A stretch of 64,000 nt of DNA from Fragum whitleyi (Eukaryota > Mollusca > Bivalvia > Cardiida > Cardiidae). The stretch is from positions 64,224,534 to 64,288,533 of the forward strand of contig OX411543.1 of assembly GCA_948146395.1 (NCBI GenBank), read 5' to 3'. A program made the translations under genes and the position numbers. Below the pieces are notes generated by a model. That model saw only the letters and a list, made by a program, of their open reading frames with translations, was not told the origin of the DNA and did no database searches. Of the stretch, positions 11,836 to 22,453 are shown in pieces. The stretch's first letter is position 1; each line of letters starts with the position of its first letter.

Positions 11836-12407
11836 ATCTATATATGCATTTAGACGCAACATTTAAAACTAGGTTTTCGCTTACGACTCGAATTACACGA
11901 GGGTCATGTACTGAGGTGGGCAATTAAGTCCTTTATTAAAGCTGTATTTACGGGATTTCGGTCATCCAACGGCGATTTTCATCAATTCTTACAATTTTGG
12001 ACTTATTTCGATGAGATTTCCTTCCACCTGATCTTGCCAAGATATATCAGTGATATTTACTTTTGAAATGCTGTTCTCTGATGGGCCGAATCGCTTCAAG
12101 CGTGATTTAAAGATGGGTTTCTACATGGAACTCCACAGAGTGTTGATTATCATATGACAATGCGTATCAAACCGATTTAGTGAAATTATGCCGCGTCAAG
12201 GAAAAAAGAGGCTGTAATATAAATTTTCTTATCAAACAACATCTGCATCTTAAGTTGGATTTGGTTAATACTTTCAAAGTGTATTCTACTTTGGAACGGA
12301 AGCATTTTTTCACAATTCATTCTTAAGATACACCATCACAGCAAAGGGAACATTTTAATGATAATCTCTTTCGCGACATATGTTGATTCATCTTCTATCA
12401 TTTCTTA
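11836..12407. other. Gypsy-1 3' flank, no LTR found
   Basis: No match to the 5' palindrome. 11940-11965 (TTTATTAAAGCTGTATTTAC) matches one arm of the palindrome at 48936-48976. 12049-12120 (TCTGATGGGCCGAATCGCTT, CAAGCGTGATTTAAA) repeats the right arm of the foldback at 12408-12857, in the same orientation. Confidence 0.6.
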
Positions 12408-12857
12408 GACCACGCTTGAAGCGAATTGGCCAATCAGAGAGTATTATTTCAAATTATAAATCACAGATACAACTCCTAGCATTGTATTTACAGATATACA
12501 ATGAAAGTGTGTCTTGCACGTGAATCTCGACAGCTTCTGTGAGCCGTGTCATTTTAAGAAGGTGTCGAGCATATCATATGATCGCTTTTCCCAATAGACT
12601 TTCTGCAGTTGCATACATGCAAAACAACTGCAATAAGTATGTATGCAACTGTAGAAAGTCTTTTGAAAAAAGCGATCATATAAAATATGCTCGACACTTT
12701 CTTAAAATGACACGGCACAAAAATCTGTCAAGTTTCACGTGCACGACACCTTTTCATTGTATATCTGTAAATACAATGCTAGGAGTTGTATGTGTGATTT
12801 ATATATTTGAAATATTGCTCTCTGATTGGCCGATTCGCTTCAAGCGTGGTCTAAATG
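12408..12857. repeat. Large foldback element, about 450 bp
   Basis: The left arm starts GACCACGCTTGAAGCGAATT and the right arm ends AATTGGCC-type sequence then TTCAAGCGTGGTC. The arms pair imperfectly for about 200 bp through blocks such as CTAGCATTGTATTTACAGAT, GTGTCGAGCATAT and TTGCATACAT. The centre is near 12632. A third arm-like copy at 12049-12120 suggests a multi-copy hairpin family. Confidence 0.8.
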
Positions 12858-13693
12858 ATGAGATACAGATAATATATTGTTACAATGCATAGGAAAAAGA
12901 AACCAATAAACATAACCGCACTGTCGGAACAGGGAATACGCAGAATTAAATGATTAAATGAGACTTACCTTGGTAAGGTGAAATTTGGTCATAATTTCAT
13001 CCGTCTCACACGCCCACCCATAACCACCCTAGACTCCAATTTCTTCCAACTATTGCGTTTCATATATATATATGCTATATATAGCGTATTTGTGTTTTAT
13101 GCCATTTAGTACACAGTGTATGGTTTACTTTTTCCATTGATAAATCCAACTTGATGTTGGAGTGTCTCTTAAAAACTAATGCATGAGCAGGTCCTTGATT
13201 TACAAATAACTGAGCTAATCATAGGGAGTGAAAAAAAAAACACCACTACCACGTTCTCTCTTGTACGCCGAAAAGTGTATATATAGCCGTGATTTCGGCG
13301 CTGCCCCCTCTCCTGGAGTGACAACTAGTGCTGCCCCCGGTAAGATTATCATTAAAGATAAATATCATCAAGTAAAAATGTAAAAAAAAAAAAAACCAAA
13401 AACCCACACACAAAAAAGAAACACAAGACATTTCGACATTTTAGAGCCAGTTTGCAGAGGAACTATTTCGTGTACAATGATACAAACTGCACCACCCTCG
13501 CCCGCTCCATCCCACACTTCCCTGATATACCTCCTTGACCCGCGCTTCCGCGGTTGAGTAAATTAATTCCAGGTAATGTTAAAATCTGACTCGTTGGCCG
13601 AGTGGTCAGTACAATCAGTAGGTTGTGGGTTCTAGTTCAACTGGATGCGTATTGTATCGTTGGGTGAGACACTCTACAGACATAGCCTCTGTA
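12858..13693. other. Non-coding stretch, low-complexity runs
   Basis: Holds A-rich tracts at 13226-13242 and 13381-13396. A weak tRNA-like patch at 13590-13645 (GGCCGAGTGGTC, then GGTTCTAGTTC) may be a decayed tRNA or SINE head. No exon is supportable. Confidence 0.45.
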
Positions 13694-14392
13694 CAGCTAA
13701 CAACATCGTGAAATTGACAAGGCGAACGATTTTTAGAAAATTTCGGAACGGAATTAAATGAGTGGGAGGAGCGAATTTTGAATGATTTTCAAGGAAGATT
13801 AAACATAATGGATAATTTCGTCTAATTAAACGAAATAGCAGCAATCTTTTACATCCCATTAATAAAATTTACTTTCTTTTCTGATTCTGTGTACTTACGG
13901 ACAAAACAGAGGCTTCAAAATCAACAACATCCAATAAAATCGTACAATTCAGTTGGATTGAAATATTGATCCTTTTGAACGATTTCAAAGAGTTTTTTTA
14001 ATGCAATATCGATGTATATTTTAGTGATTGGTTGATTGATTGAATGGAGTTTAACGCCGCTTTCAACATTTTTTTCCGTTATATCGGGGCGGCTGGAGCA
14101 CCTAACAATGGTTTCCTGATATTTCTGTCACCAGTACAGCCACCGCATCCTTTCCTAGCCTCCAGCTGCTATCTCACATAGGTCTATGATTATCAACCCA
14201 TTGGTGCGAGACAAATAGTCGGAAAGAATGAGCGCCGCCGTCGAGGATCAAACCAGGGACCTCTAGATTGACAGTCCGACGCTTTTTTAGAGTGATTGGA
14301 GTGAGTGTTTGGAATGAATAATTGGCGCACTGATCGAGTGCTTTTGAATAGTTCGATCGAGATTGGTGTCAATTTCACGGTGTGATTAACTG
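13694..14392 (-). mobile_element. Family B MITE split by a SINE
   Basis: Family B termini at both ends (TA, then CAGCTAACAACATCGTGAAA on the left; GATTAACTG then TA on the right). Total length is 698 bp; removing the SINE and its 9-bp duplication leaves about 431 bp, close to the intact 437 bp. Orientation is reversed compared with the copy at 54711-55147. Confidence 0.8.
14032..14290 (-). mobile_element. tRNA-derived SINE with 9-bp target duplication
   Basis: Read on the minus strand: a partial tRNA head with a B-box-like GGTTTGATCC, a central GGCTGGAGGCTAG-type domain shared with 52512-52800 and 27215-27385, then a tail GCGGCGTTAAACTCC ending in ATCAATCAATC-like repeats. AGTGATTGG is duplicated at 14023-14031 and 14291-14299. 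The 5' end of the tRNA head is missing, as in most truncated insertions. It lies inside a family B element, so it is the younger of the two. Confidence 0.8.
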
Positions 14393-14527
14393 TAGGTATG
14401 GGCCCATTGCCTCTCTGCCCCTCTCTGGTGCATGGTAATATCTGGTATGAGTTATAGAAACCACGATGAAAGTAATAGTTCGTCTGTTTGTCGTGCTATC
14501 TCGGGGAACAAAACCATCACTTAAAGT

Positions 14528-14684
14528 AGTGGACCCGTTATAGATCCGCAACATTTTTTAACTCACGAACTTTCACAATGTTGACCGAGTTTTCCGAATG
14601 AAAAGCATTAGGAAACCTTGGTTAACATTCTGAAGGTTTTTTAATTCCAAAATGTTGCGGATCTTCTACGGGTCTAATACCTTA
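14528..14684. repeat. Foldback repeat, GATCCGCAACATTTT arms
   Basis: The left arm (GACCCGTTATAGATCCGCAA onward) and right arm (CAAAATGTTGCGGATCTTCT, then ACGGGTC) are imperfect reverse complements. Total length is about 155 bp, with pairing almost to the centre. Confidence 0.7.
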
Positions 14685-16550
14685 AACCTCAAACCTGCAA
14701 TCTAAATAAAATAGAAGAAAAGGAGTAGCATAAGGAGTAACCTATTTAAAAAAAAACACACATCTCAAACATATGTGGATAAGAATGCTTTGGCGCGCAA
14801 TACATTCTTAAACGTCATTGGACTCGATTAAAATTAACTTCATTAAAAAATCAAAGCACTGAAAGTACTGATGGTGGACGTTTCTGTTGGCATACTAGAG
14901 TGATTCTTCCATTTGTTTAGAAAAGAGAAATTTTACATGTAAAATTACGATAAAAGGTAAATGACGTGATCCAATTTCGCATCTTGCTTCAGATATACAA
15001 TTCTCAACGTACATCGTCGATCGTCAACCAAAGTCCTGTAATTACAAGGTTAAGATAACTTTTAGCGTTATGCCGGATGTAGTTTAAAGAGTGATTGTCT
15101 GGTCCATTTGGTATAAAAGGAAGGAAATGACAATTAGATGATCTTGGTTCTTATTCTTATTTTGTAATGCTCATCGATTTTCCGTAATCTCAAAGTTAAA
15201 ATTATAGTGTTATCTGCTTAAAAAATCTATAAAAGGATAATAATTAATTGTTCCGCGATTTTCATTCTCAAATAAATAAAGAAAAGTTAAGTGTTTATAA
15301 ATACACGTCAAAAATTGCAGACACTCGTCTCGAGATTGACTGTCGCGTGTTGAAAAGTAAAGTAAAACCCCTTTGCATAAACCTTTATCGCACGACCTGA
15401 ATGCTTTACTTTGCCTGCTCGGGCTGTATCGGTATTCGTGTGTATTCCGGTATTTCATTAATTGGCCATTATTTAATATACACAAGTAGTTTTATGGGAG
15501 GTTACCATTCCAGTAATTCCATTTACCAAGTTTTCATGAGTGACCTCCCATAGACCATTGGGAAACAAGGGGCTAATTACTCACTCTGCCTGAAAAGTAG
15601 TATTACGCAAGCAAAACGTTCACCCGACTTCAGAATTGCATATGATTTCGCACTCAAAAGATGTCTTTGAGATTTCAACAAGTTATGTAGACACCTTGTT
15701 TCACTCATCTTTTAGAATGCATAGTTGTCAGACAGATACAATTCTTGAAAAAGAGTAAGTTAAAACTTAGTGAGCACTACTGTTTTGAAACCTATTAACA
15801 TCTGACAGGATTGTTCTTATGCGGTATTAACCCTGGTGAACGTAAATGTCCACCAAATATAACAAAAAAGAAAAAGATCTTTGTATCACCAAGGATACAG
15901 CTCGAACACCTTTAACAGGGTAGAGAACTACAGACCAAAATTAGCCTAGCATTTTACGAGTTATTTCCCTTTATTTACGTTGTCTATGACATCAATCTTC
16001 ATGGATGTTGTATCGACCTAAAAACTTCAATGAGTTGATACATGTAATATCCTTTTGGTGGTTTTAGAAACAATACGAGAATAATGTCTGCGGTATACAA
16101 TCTTATGAAAATTAAGTCTTAGTAAATTAAAAAGAATATTAACGAAAATATGCAAATCAACAAAAATTTAACTCGAACATTTGGATGTGAAGTATTTGAC
16201 CTGATATATATATAGTTAATTATTTTAATTCGTGAAAATATTGGTTTCGTGTGGCGGTTCAAGGTTATTTTCTCAAAAAAATGTATTAAGGCCCGTATAA
16301 GAAATAATATATTATTCTAAATTTTGGCTATTCGGTTCTATCAGACTTATATGGACCAGAAGTGTACGATTGACATGAATGTGACAATAAACACGCCCTG
16401 TGTACAAACCTTTTATTTGATTGGTTAATTGTTTCGCTAGTACATTCTGACGTCATTCTGTTAAGGTTGCGGTTATGCACGGAATTTTCCCAAGGATAAT
16501 CAACGTTTACGCTCAATTTATCAAACAATCACAGATCTAGATATAATTTG
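14685..16550. other. Non-coding stretch, nothing recognised
   Basis: AT-rich; no exon, RNA gene or repeat of the listed families. A small inverted pair (TGGGAGGTTAC at 15494 and GTGACCTCCCA at 15540) is the only structure seen. Confidence 0.45.
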
Positions 16551-16610
16551 TATTATCCATTATTAATGCCCTGGCAGGGCGGAGCCAAAATAACGGGTCG
16601 TTGAACTTAA

Positions 16611-17479
16611 TGTGACCAGATGGTCTCGTGGGATCTACTTGATGGTGGACATTACATTAATCAACAACACAGCCGGACAATGTTTCAAGGTTTACTATTG
16701 GGTCACTAACAATCAGAAACAATACAGTGACTGTGGGTACATAGTAGCCAACCCAATTTGCATCTGAAACGAAACAATACAAACATACAAAATATATATA
16801 CACATTGGGCTACTCCTCCAGATCGCTGAAATGAAGATATGCTTATAATGTAAATCTATTGATCTTGACTTTGTCCGAAACAAGATCAATCGGTCGCCAT
16901 TATTTGACCAGTTTATGACAGAAGGACTCAGTACAAAAAGAAACAATACTTAGTCATAAGAATGTGTTTTTTTGCAAGATTCAAAAGTACGGTACAGAAC
17001 AGTACAGACCACACGGACTTACCAATTAATATAATTGAATGCAGTGGCTCTCATCCCACACAGCTCTTCCACACACGTCATCGTGATGTTAGTTCTGTAA
17101 AAAAATGTCAGTGGTTAAACAGAGTTAGAAACAATTCTGAAGTATTTCGCGCGAAACAAATGAGGCAATTCATGCGAAAGAATAACGCGCGAAAACTAAC
17201 AACAAAGCCGAATAAACAATGCAGCGATACGCGCAAACACGAATCATTCCAGAAATATCAATCACCAACTAATGGCGCGAAGACTTACAGCCAAGACAAA
17301 GGAAAAGGCTCGCTGATACGTAAAGAAATTGATGTTTTCAGTGCGAACGCTGGCTTCGAAGTGAATTTAGCGGTGGCTTGATCACGTGACAAAGTTTACT
17401 CCGTAGACTGGATTTTTTAATAAAACTTAGACTGGCAATTGCGACTTACGTATTTTGTATAAAAAATGATCCGGTTACA
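16611..17479 (-). repeat. Gypsy-2 3' LTR
   Basis: 869 bp, TGTGACC...GGTTACA on the + strand. Near its U3 end in element orientation it holds a TTTTTTATAC box (+ strand about 17457-17467) that could serve as the promoter TATA. It also contains the antisense ORF at 16962-17381. Confidence 0.93.
16962..17381 (+). CDS. Antisense ORF inside Gypsy-2 3' LTR (hypothetical)
   Basis: 139 codons on the strand opposite to gag-pol, entirely within the LTR. The predicted protein is strongly basic (many K/R between residues 50 and 120) with no domain I recognise. AATAAA follows at 17419-17424, 38 nt after the stop, in the right place for a polyadenylation signal. The same protein sequence is encoded in the other LTR (25621-26040), but the LTRs are so similar that this says nothing about selection. 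It may be a chance frame. Confidence 0.3.
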   Translation: MCFFARFKSTVQNSTDHTDLPINIIECSGSHPTQLFHTRHRDVSSVKKCQWLNRVRNNSEVFRAKQMRQFMRKNNARKLTTKPNKQCSDTRKHESFQKYQSPTNGAKTYSQDKGKGSLIRKEIDVFSANAGFEVNLAVA

Positions 17480-18056
17480 TGCTCCCGGTCTGTCGAAATG
17501 GCGTCTCGTCATTTGTCGCTAAAAAAATATTAGTCATAAATCTAAAAAAAAAGTACAAGTCCTGCCTACACTATCTCTACATGACTACATGTAACTAAAC
17601 TAAACTAGCTCAAGCTACTACTACAGCCACATACTACTACAGTATACAGACAATATGCAGTATAATACACTGACTGTTCAGTGCATTACAAAGGAAGAAT
17701 TGTAGCAAGTAATACTACTTCTTAACACACAGATTGATAAGGTAATAGACCAAATTATTGGTTTACTACAAAAAATCAATGAACTTTTATCTCTTCTTTC
17801 CCCCCTATTACAAATGACTGTGACCACACAGGTCAAAATCATCACACAAAAATAATGAAAGGATGAAATAAATGAAAAAATGAAATGGAAACATGAAATA
17901 ATGATTATACAATATATGAACAAAATGAAATGATAAAATATGAAAAACAAATGCAAAGAAATGATAAAAAAAAGACATAAATGCAATGAATGTAAAAAAA
18001 AAAACGCAAAATGAACTGAAATAGACTCATGTCGACCACATGAAAAAAAAATTAGA
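17480..18056 (-). other. Gypsy-2 3' untranslated region and polypurine tract
   Basis: Between the pol stop and the 3' LTR. In element orientation the LTR is preceded by GACCGGGAGCA, a purine-rich tract at the polypurine-tract position. A low-complexity T/A-rich part (17830-18050) yields a spurious minus-strand frame and is not a gene. Confidence 0.7.
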
Positions 18057-21000
18057 TCATGAAACACTCATAACTGCATTGATGAGCCGGTGCGCAGTCT
18101 CACTGTCAACCTCTTGAAGCACTCCGGACTTCACCAAACGATCCAATGCTTGAACTCGCACGTCTGGTGGCTTTGATTCTGCCATTCGGTACATGACAAA
18201 ATCTCCAAACTTCTCTGGCAGTTTCCGGTTGCGTGTCGATCGTCTCGGTGTCGGGACAGGAGTATCAGGTGCTAGAGTGTTCATAATCTGCAGTTCCGGA
18301 TCCTCTTCATGGGATTCCACTTGGGTTTCTGTCTCCTGAACAGCTGATGTGTTCATAATATATAATTCGGGATCGTCTATATGTGATTCCACTGGGATTT
18401 CTGTCTCCTGAACAGCTGCTTCGGCATTACCAATATCATGAGAAGATAATGGGTCAGGGTTAATACTCTGGTCCAGAAGATGAATATCATCAGCTACCAC
18501 CATCCCCTCTGACGGTTCTACATCTGCTCCAGCAACTACAACATCATCGATATCTGAGTTCTGGGCGTCCCCATTACTACTAGCTAATACAGCGAAGTAA
18601 TCCTCATCGTTCGAAGATGTATCAATGTCTAATGTGACGTCACCTTTGAAAGTCTCATTCTCCGAAGAATGGACAGTATCCACGATATCGTGTTCTTCCA
18701 CTTCATCAGGAGTTTCACTCTGGTGATCCACCAGCAATAAATGATTCCTGTGGAGAGTTCTCACACGATCATCGAGTGCAGAGCGCACTTTAAATACAGG
18801 GATATCAGGCCGAGGCTGTTCAGTAACTATGTAATGACCAGGTTCGAAACGATCACTGATTTTGTGTTTACCGTCAAAAGCAAGTCGTTTGACTAACACA
18901 TGATCTCCAACAGAAAGTTGTACAAATTTAACCTTTCTGTCAAAGTTTTCCTTCTGCTTTGTCTTGGCAACATCAGAATGTTTAAGGGCAGTCTGATGTG
19001 CTGTTGTTATACGTAGCTGAAGATTTTCGAGGAATTCACTTGGAGAACTATCTAATGATTCACTTGCCTGCTCAAATACAATATCAATTGGCAGTTTTGG
19101 CTTTCGACCGAAAAGAAGCTCATATGGGGAATATTTGGTTGTTTCATGAGGAATGCAGTTATAATAGTAAACAAGAGATGGAACGTAATCCTTCCAATTT
19201 GCTTTCTTATCCTCCTCTAGGGTACCCAACATATTAAGAAGTGTGCGATTAAATCGCTCAGGGCCAGCATTTCCCTGTGGATGGTAAGGAGTAGTTCTAC
19301 TCTTTTTAATATTAAGTAGAAAACACAATTCCCTGATCACTTGGCTTTCAAAGTTTGGTCCCTGATCAGAATGCAACCGGGTTGGTATGCCAAAGTGAAC
19401 AATGAAATGGTTAAAAAGAGCTTCTGCGGTGGTTCTTGCAGTTTGATTTTTTGTCGGTATGGCTTTTGCAAATTTGGTATAATGATCAGTTACGACCAAA
19501 ATATTACCAATGTTGCCTTTGGAGGGTTCAAGGGTCAAAAAATCCATGCAGACAAGTTCGAGAGGATAAGAGCTCTGAACATTTATGAGCGGTTCTTTAC
19601 TGATGGTAGCCTTTCTCCTAATGCATCGATCACATGCATGGATCCAACTGGAAATGTCATTTGACACACCAGGCCAGTAAAAACGCTCTCGAACCAGGCG
19701 CGAAGTTCGCTCCTGTCCGGGATGACCAATGTCATCGTGTAGACCCTTTAGAATCTCCTTCCTGTAACATTCAGGAACAACTAATTGTTCAAGAACAGAA
19801 TCAGTTTCTTTAACAGTCCTAAAAAGGATTCCTCGTTTAATTGACAAGTTTTTGAATTGCTTAAGCAAAGCCAAATCCTCTTTTGTAGTAATACATTTAG
19901 GCTTTGTCTGGTCTATTACTGCTAACCGCCACTTGTCAATAAGAGGATCATTCCTTTGAGCTCGTCGGATTTTATGCATCTCCTTCTGAGCTAAGGGTAA
20001 TCCAGATCCATCCAAGACATCAACCAAATTCAAGGGGTTGGCTTGGAGAACTTCACAATAGGGTGGGGAAATGATTTTGCAAATGGCTTTAACAGCTTCA
20101 TCTTCAACTCTCACCATGTCCTGTTCTTGACTAGGAATAGATTCATAGGGATAACGACTGAGACCATCAGCGTCAGCATTCCTTAGTCCAGGGCGATAGA
20201 GAATGTCGAAATTAAACTCACCGAGGGCAGAGGCCCACCTTTGGCCTGTGGCATCAAGTTTAGCAGTAGATAAAACATAGGTCAAGGGGTTATTATCAGT
20301 GAGAACAGTGAAATGTTCCACTGCCAGGTAGTCACTAAACTTTTCGGTGACGGCCCATTTAAGTGCTAGAAATTCTAGCTTAAAAGCACTATACTTTTGT
20401 TCAGCCCGATTGAGTGCACGACTAGCATAAGCAATTACACGCTTCTGTCCGTCTTGGACCTGATACAAAACTGCTCCAAGTGCCTTGCACGAAGCATCTG
20501 TGTGCAGCTCAAAGGGCTGGGTGAAATCAGGATAGGCTAGGATAGGTGGTGAGGACAAGAGCTCTTTAATCCTATCAAAAATAGCCTGTTCAACTTCGGT
20601 CCAACACCAAGGCTTAGAAGGGGGCTTACGACCCTTTTTTGTAGATGTTGGTGGCAACATCTCGGACAGAGGCCTTGAGACTTTACTAAAGTCTTTTATA
20701 AATTTGCGGTAATAACCAGCAAAAGCTAGAAATGACCGTAATTGGTCTGCATTGCAAGGTGTTGGCCAATTTTTTATCTTTTCAATTTTGTCAGGGTCCG
20801 TTGAGACACCATCACCACTGACCACATGTCCAAGGAACTTGACATGAGATTTAAAGAAGAAACATTTCTCCGGAGCAAGCTTCAAATTAGCTTCCCGTAA
20901 GCGAGTCAGAATAAGGTTCAGGCGCTCAAGGTGCTGTTCAAATGAGTCGCTAAATATGATTAAGTCATCTAGGTAAATGAGACAAATGCTCATGTTATAT

Positions 21001-22442
21001 TCTCCTAAAATATCCTGCATTATACGTTGATACGTAGCCGGGCTATTTGTTAAGCCAAAAGGCATCTTATTGTACTCATAAAAACCTATTGAGCCAACAG
21101 TAAATGCGGTACGCTCTTTGTGGTCTTCATCAACCTCAATTTGATGATAACCTGCCTTCATGTCAATGGTTGAAAAGTACTTCGAACCATGAAGACAATC
21201 AAAAATTTCCTCCATGCGAGGCAGGGCAAAAGAATCCTTAACCGTGATACTATTTAGCTGGCGATAATCCACACAAAGTCTCAGCTTCCCATTTTTCTTC
21301 CGAACCAACACTATGTTTGAGGTGTACGGAGATTTTGAGGAGCGAATGACACCAGCAGCTAACAGCTGTTCAATATGCTGTTTAACCTCCTCAATCATTG
21401 AAGGTGGTACACGTCTGTGCCTCTGTTTAAAAGGTATATTTGTGGTGAGGTCAATACGGTGCTTAATTCCATTACAAATGCCTATATCAGTATCACCAAT
21501 CGAGAAAATATCCTTGAAATCTCTCAAAAGGTCTAGAAGATGGAGATGTTGATCCATATCAAGAAGATGTTCTTCATCTATATTGAGAGAATCAATAACC
21601 TCATCTCTTCTTTGGTCTTCGATCCTGTCGAAAACAACATCAGAAACCGTAACTGGTTGAAGCTCAGCAATAATTGCTTTAGGTTGCACTGTAACAGGTT
21701 GGGTGGTTAGATTGGAAACTGTAACCTTAAAGCTACCTTGACCACTGGGGTCATATTGAACTACCGTTGGAGTAATATCTAAAAGCTTGTTAAGGGTACT
21801 TCCCTTAGTTTCATGAACCATGACATTTGAGGCTGTGTAAAAGAGTCCTCCATCATAGGAACATGGCAAATCAATAGATTGATTTGGCTTAATAGTGGTT
21901 TTGTTCTGTGCTGCACAATGTACAATGGCTAACTGGCCTTTGTTCTTAGCCAAGTGCTTCTCCCGTATACTCAAAGTCCGGAACGACAGGTACCAGGGGG
22001 TATGAAGCTTGGCCTTTTGGAGAAATTGATCTCCAAAATTAAGTTTGCACTCAGACAGCAATTCATTCAGGATATTGGTGCCAATAATGATGGGTGTTGA
22101 AGAAGAATACTTGGTGTCTGGGGAAATAAGAAAAAGACAGGACAAAGGATTAGAGCAAGGCAAACCTTTTATGGCAGAAATGTTGCATTCTATGTAACCT
22201 ATATAAGGTAAATCTTTGCCATCTGCACACTCAATATTAAGAATCTGTCCAACCGGAAGCAATGGATATTCAGAAAGATAATGCTTATAAAAAGATTCAG
22301 ATATAAGGCTAACACAACTGCCAGTGTCCAATAAGGCTTTGGTTTGGGAATTACCAACTGTGATCTCAACTTCACAAACATCGCCAACAAGATTGGGATC
22401 ATTTATTTTTGGACTAGATGTGCTCGCATCAGATCCCACCAT
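18057..22442 (-). CDS. Gypsy-2 Pol polyprotein (PR-RT-RH-IN)
   Basis: 1461 codons without a break. The aspartic protease D-T-G lies near residue 39 (LLDTGSCVSL). RT spans about 340-590, with FSTIDMKAGYHQ near 425 and YLDD near 490. RNase H begins with HTDAS near 648 and ends NADADGLSRYP. Integrase has an HHCC region near 903-938 (HPGQERTS...C..C), a catalytic D, D, E near 966, 1028 and 1064 with 35 residues between the last two, and a C-terminal core near 1190-1250. An acidic, Ser/Glu-rich tail of about 200 residues follows, with a short PTPRRSTRNRKLPEKF patch. The ATG at 22442 lies downstream of the slippery site, so Pol is probably made as a Gag-Pol fusion and not from this ATG. No envelope gene is present. 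Confidence 0.95.
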   Translation of the reverse strand: MVGSDASTSSPKINDPNLVGDVCEVEITVGNSQTKALLDTGSCVSLISESFYKHYLSEYPLLPVGQILNIECADGKDLPYIGYIECNISAIKGLPCSNPLSCLFLISPDTKYSSSTPIIIGTNILNELLSECKLNFGDQFLQKAKLHTPWYLSFRTLSIREKHLAKNKGQLAIVHCAAQNKTTIKPNQSIDLPCSYDGGLFYTASNVMVHETKGSTLNKLLDITPTVVQYDPSGQGSFKVTVSNLTTQPVTVQPKAIIAELQPVTVSDVVFDRIEDQRRDEVIDSLNIDEEHLLDMDQHLHLLDLLRDFKDIFSIGDTDIGICNGIKHRIDLTTNIPFKQRHRRVPPSMIEEVKQHIEQLLAAGVIRSSKSPYTSNIVLVRKKNGKLRLCVDYRQLNSITVKDSFALPRMEEIFDCLHGSKYFSTIDMKAGYHQIEVDEDHKERTAFTVGSIGFYEYNKMPFGLTNSPATYQRIMQDILGEYNMSICLIYLDDLIIFSDSFEQHLERLNLILTRLREANLKLAPEKCFFFKSHVKFLGHVVSGDGVSTDPDKIEKIKNWPTPCNADQLRSFLAFAGYYRKFIKDFSKVSRPLSEMLPPTSTKKGRKPPSKPWCWTEVEQAIFDRIKELLSSPPILAYPDFTQPFELHTDASCKALGAVLYQVQDGQKRVIAYASRALNRAEQKYSAFKLEFLALKWAVTEKFSDYLAVEHFTVLTDNNPLTYVLSTAKLDATGQRWASALGEFNFDILYRPGLRNADADGLSRYPYESIPSQEQDMVRVEDEAVKAICKIISPPYCEVLQANPLNLVDVLDGSGLPLAQKEMHKIRRAQRNDPLIDKWRLAVIDQTKPKCITTKEDLALLKQFKNLSIKRGILFRTVKETDSVLEQLVVPECYRKEILKGLHDDIGHPGQERTSRLVRERFYWPGVSNDISSWIHACDRCIRRKATISKEPLINVQSSYPLELVCMDFLTLEPSKGNIGNILVVTDHYTKFAKAIPTKNQTARTTAEALFNHFIVHFGIPTRLHSDQGPNFESQVIRELCFLLNIKKSRTTPYHPQGNAGPERFNRTLLNMLGTLEEDKKANWKDYVPSLVYYYNCIPHETTKYSPYELLFGRKPKLPIDIVFEQASESLDSSPSEFLENLQLRITTAHQTALKHSDVAKTKQKENFDRKVKFVQLSVGDHVLVKRLAFDGKHKISDRFEPGHYIVTEQPRPDIPVFKVRSALDDRVRTLHRNHLLLVDHQSETPDEVEEHDIVDTVHSSENETFKGDVTLDIDTSSNDEDYFAVLASSNGDAQNSDIDDVVVAGADVEPSEGMVVADDIHLLDQSINPDPLSSHDIGNAEAAVQETEIPVESHIDDPELYIMNTSAVQETETQVESHEEDPELQIMNTLAPDTPVPTPRRSTRNRKLPEKFGDFVMYRMAESKPPDVRVQALDRLVKSGVLQEVDSETAHRLINAVMSVS

Positions 22443-22453
22443 GGGAGCACTAA

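Larger units (their letters stand above)
6542..11925 (+). mobile_element. Gypsy-1: Ty3/Gypsy LTR retrotransposon, defective
   Basis: Order: palindromic LTR-like block, primer-binding site, Gag, protease, reverse transcriptase, RNase H, integrase with a GPY-type end. The PR-RT-RH-IN order is that of Ty3/Gypsy. No 3' LTR copy of the 5' block follows the stop codon. A purine-rich tract (ACGAGGGTCATG, about 11899-11910) may mark the polypurine tract, after which the element seems truncated. One missing base splits the coding region. The copy therefore looks unable to transpose by itself. Confidence 0.85.

Noticed and set aside
13590..13645. tRNA-like segment
   Set aside because: A-box-like and weak B-box-like words without closing stems; too degenerate to call.
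17678..18067. 129-codon minus-strand frame after Gypsy-2 pol
   Set aside because: Extremely low-complexity (F, H, I, S) from an A/T-rich tract in the element's 3' region.
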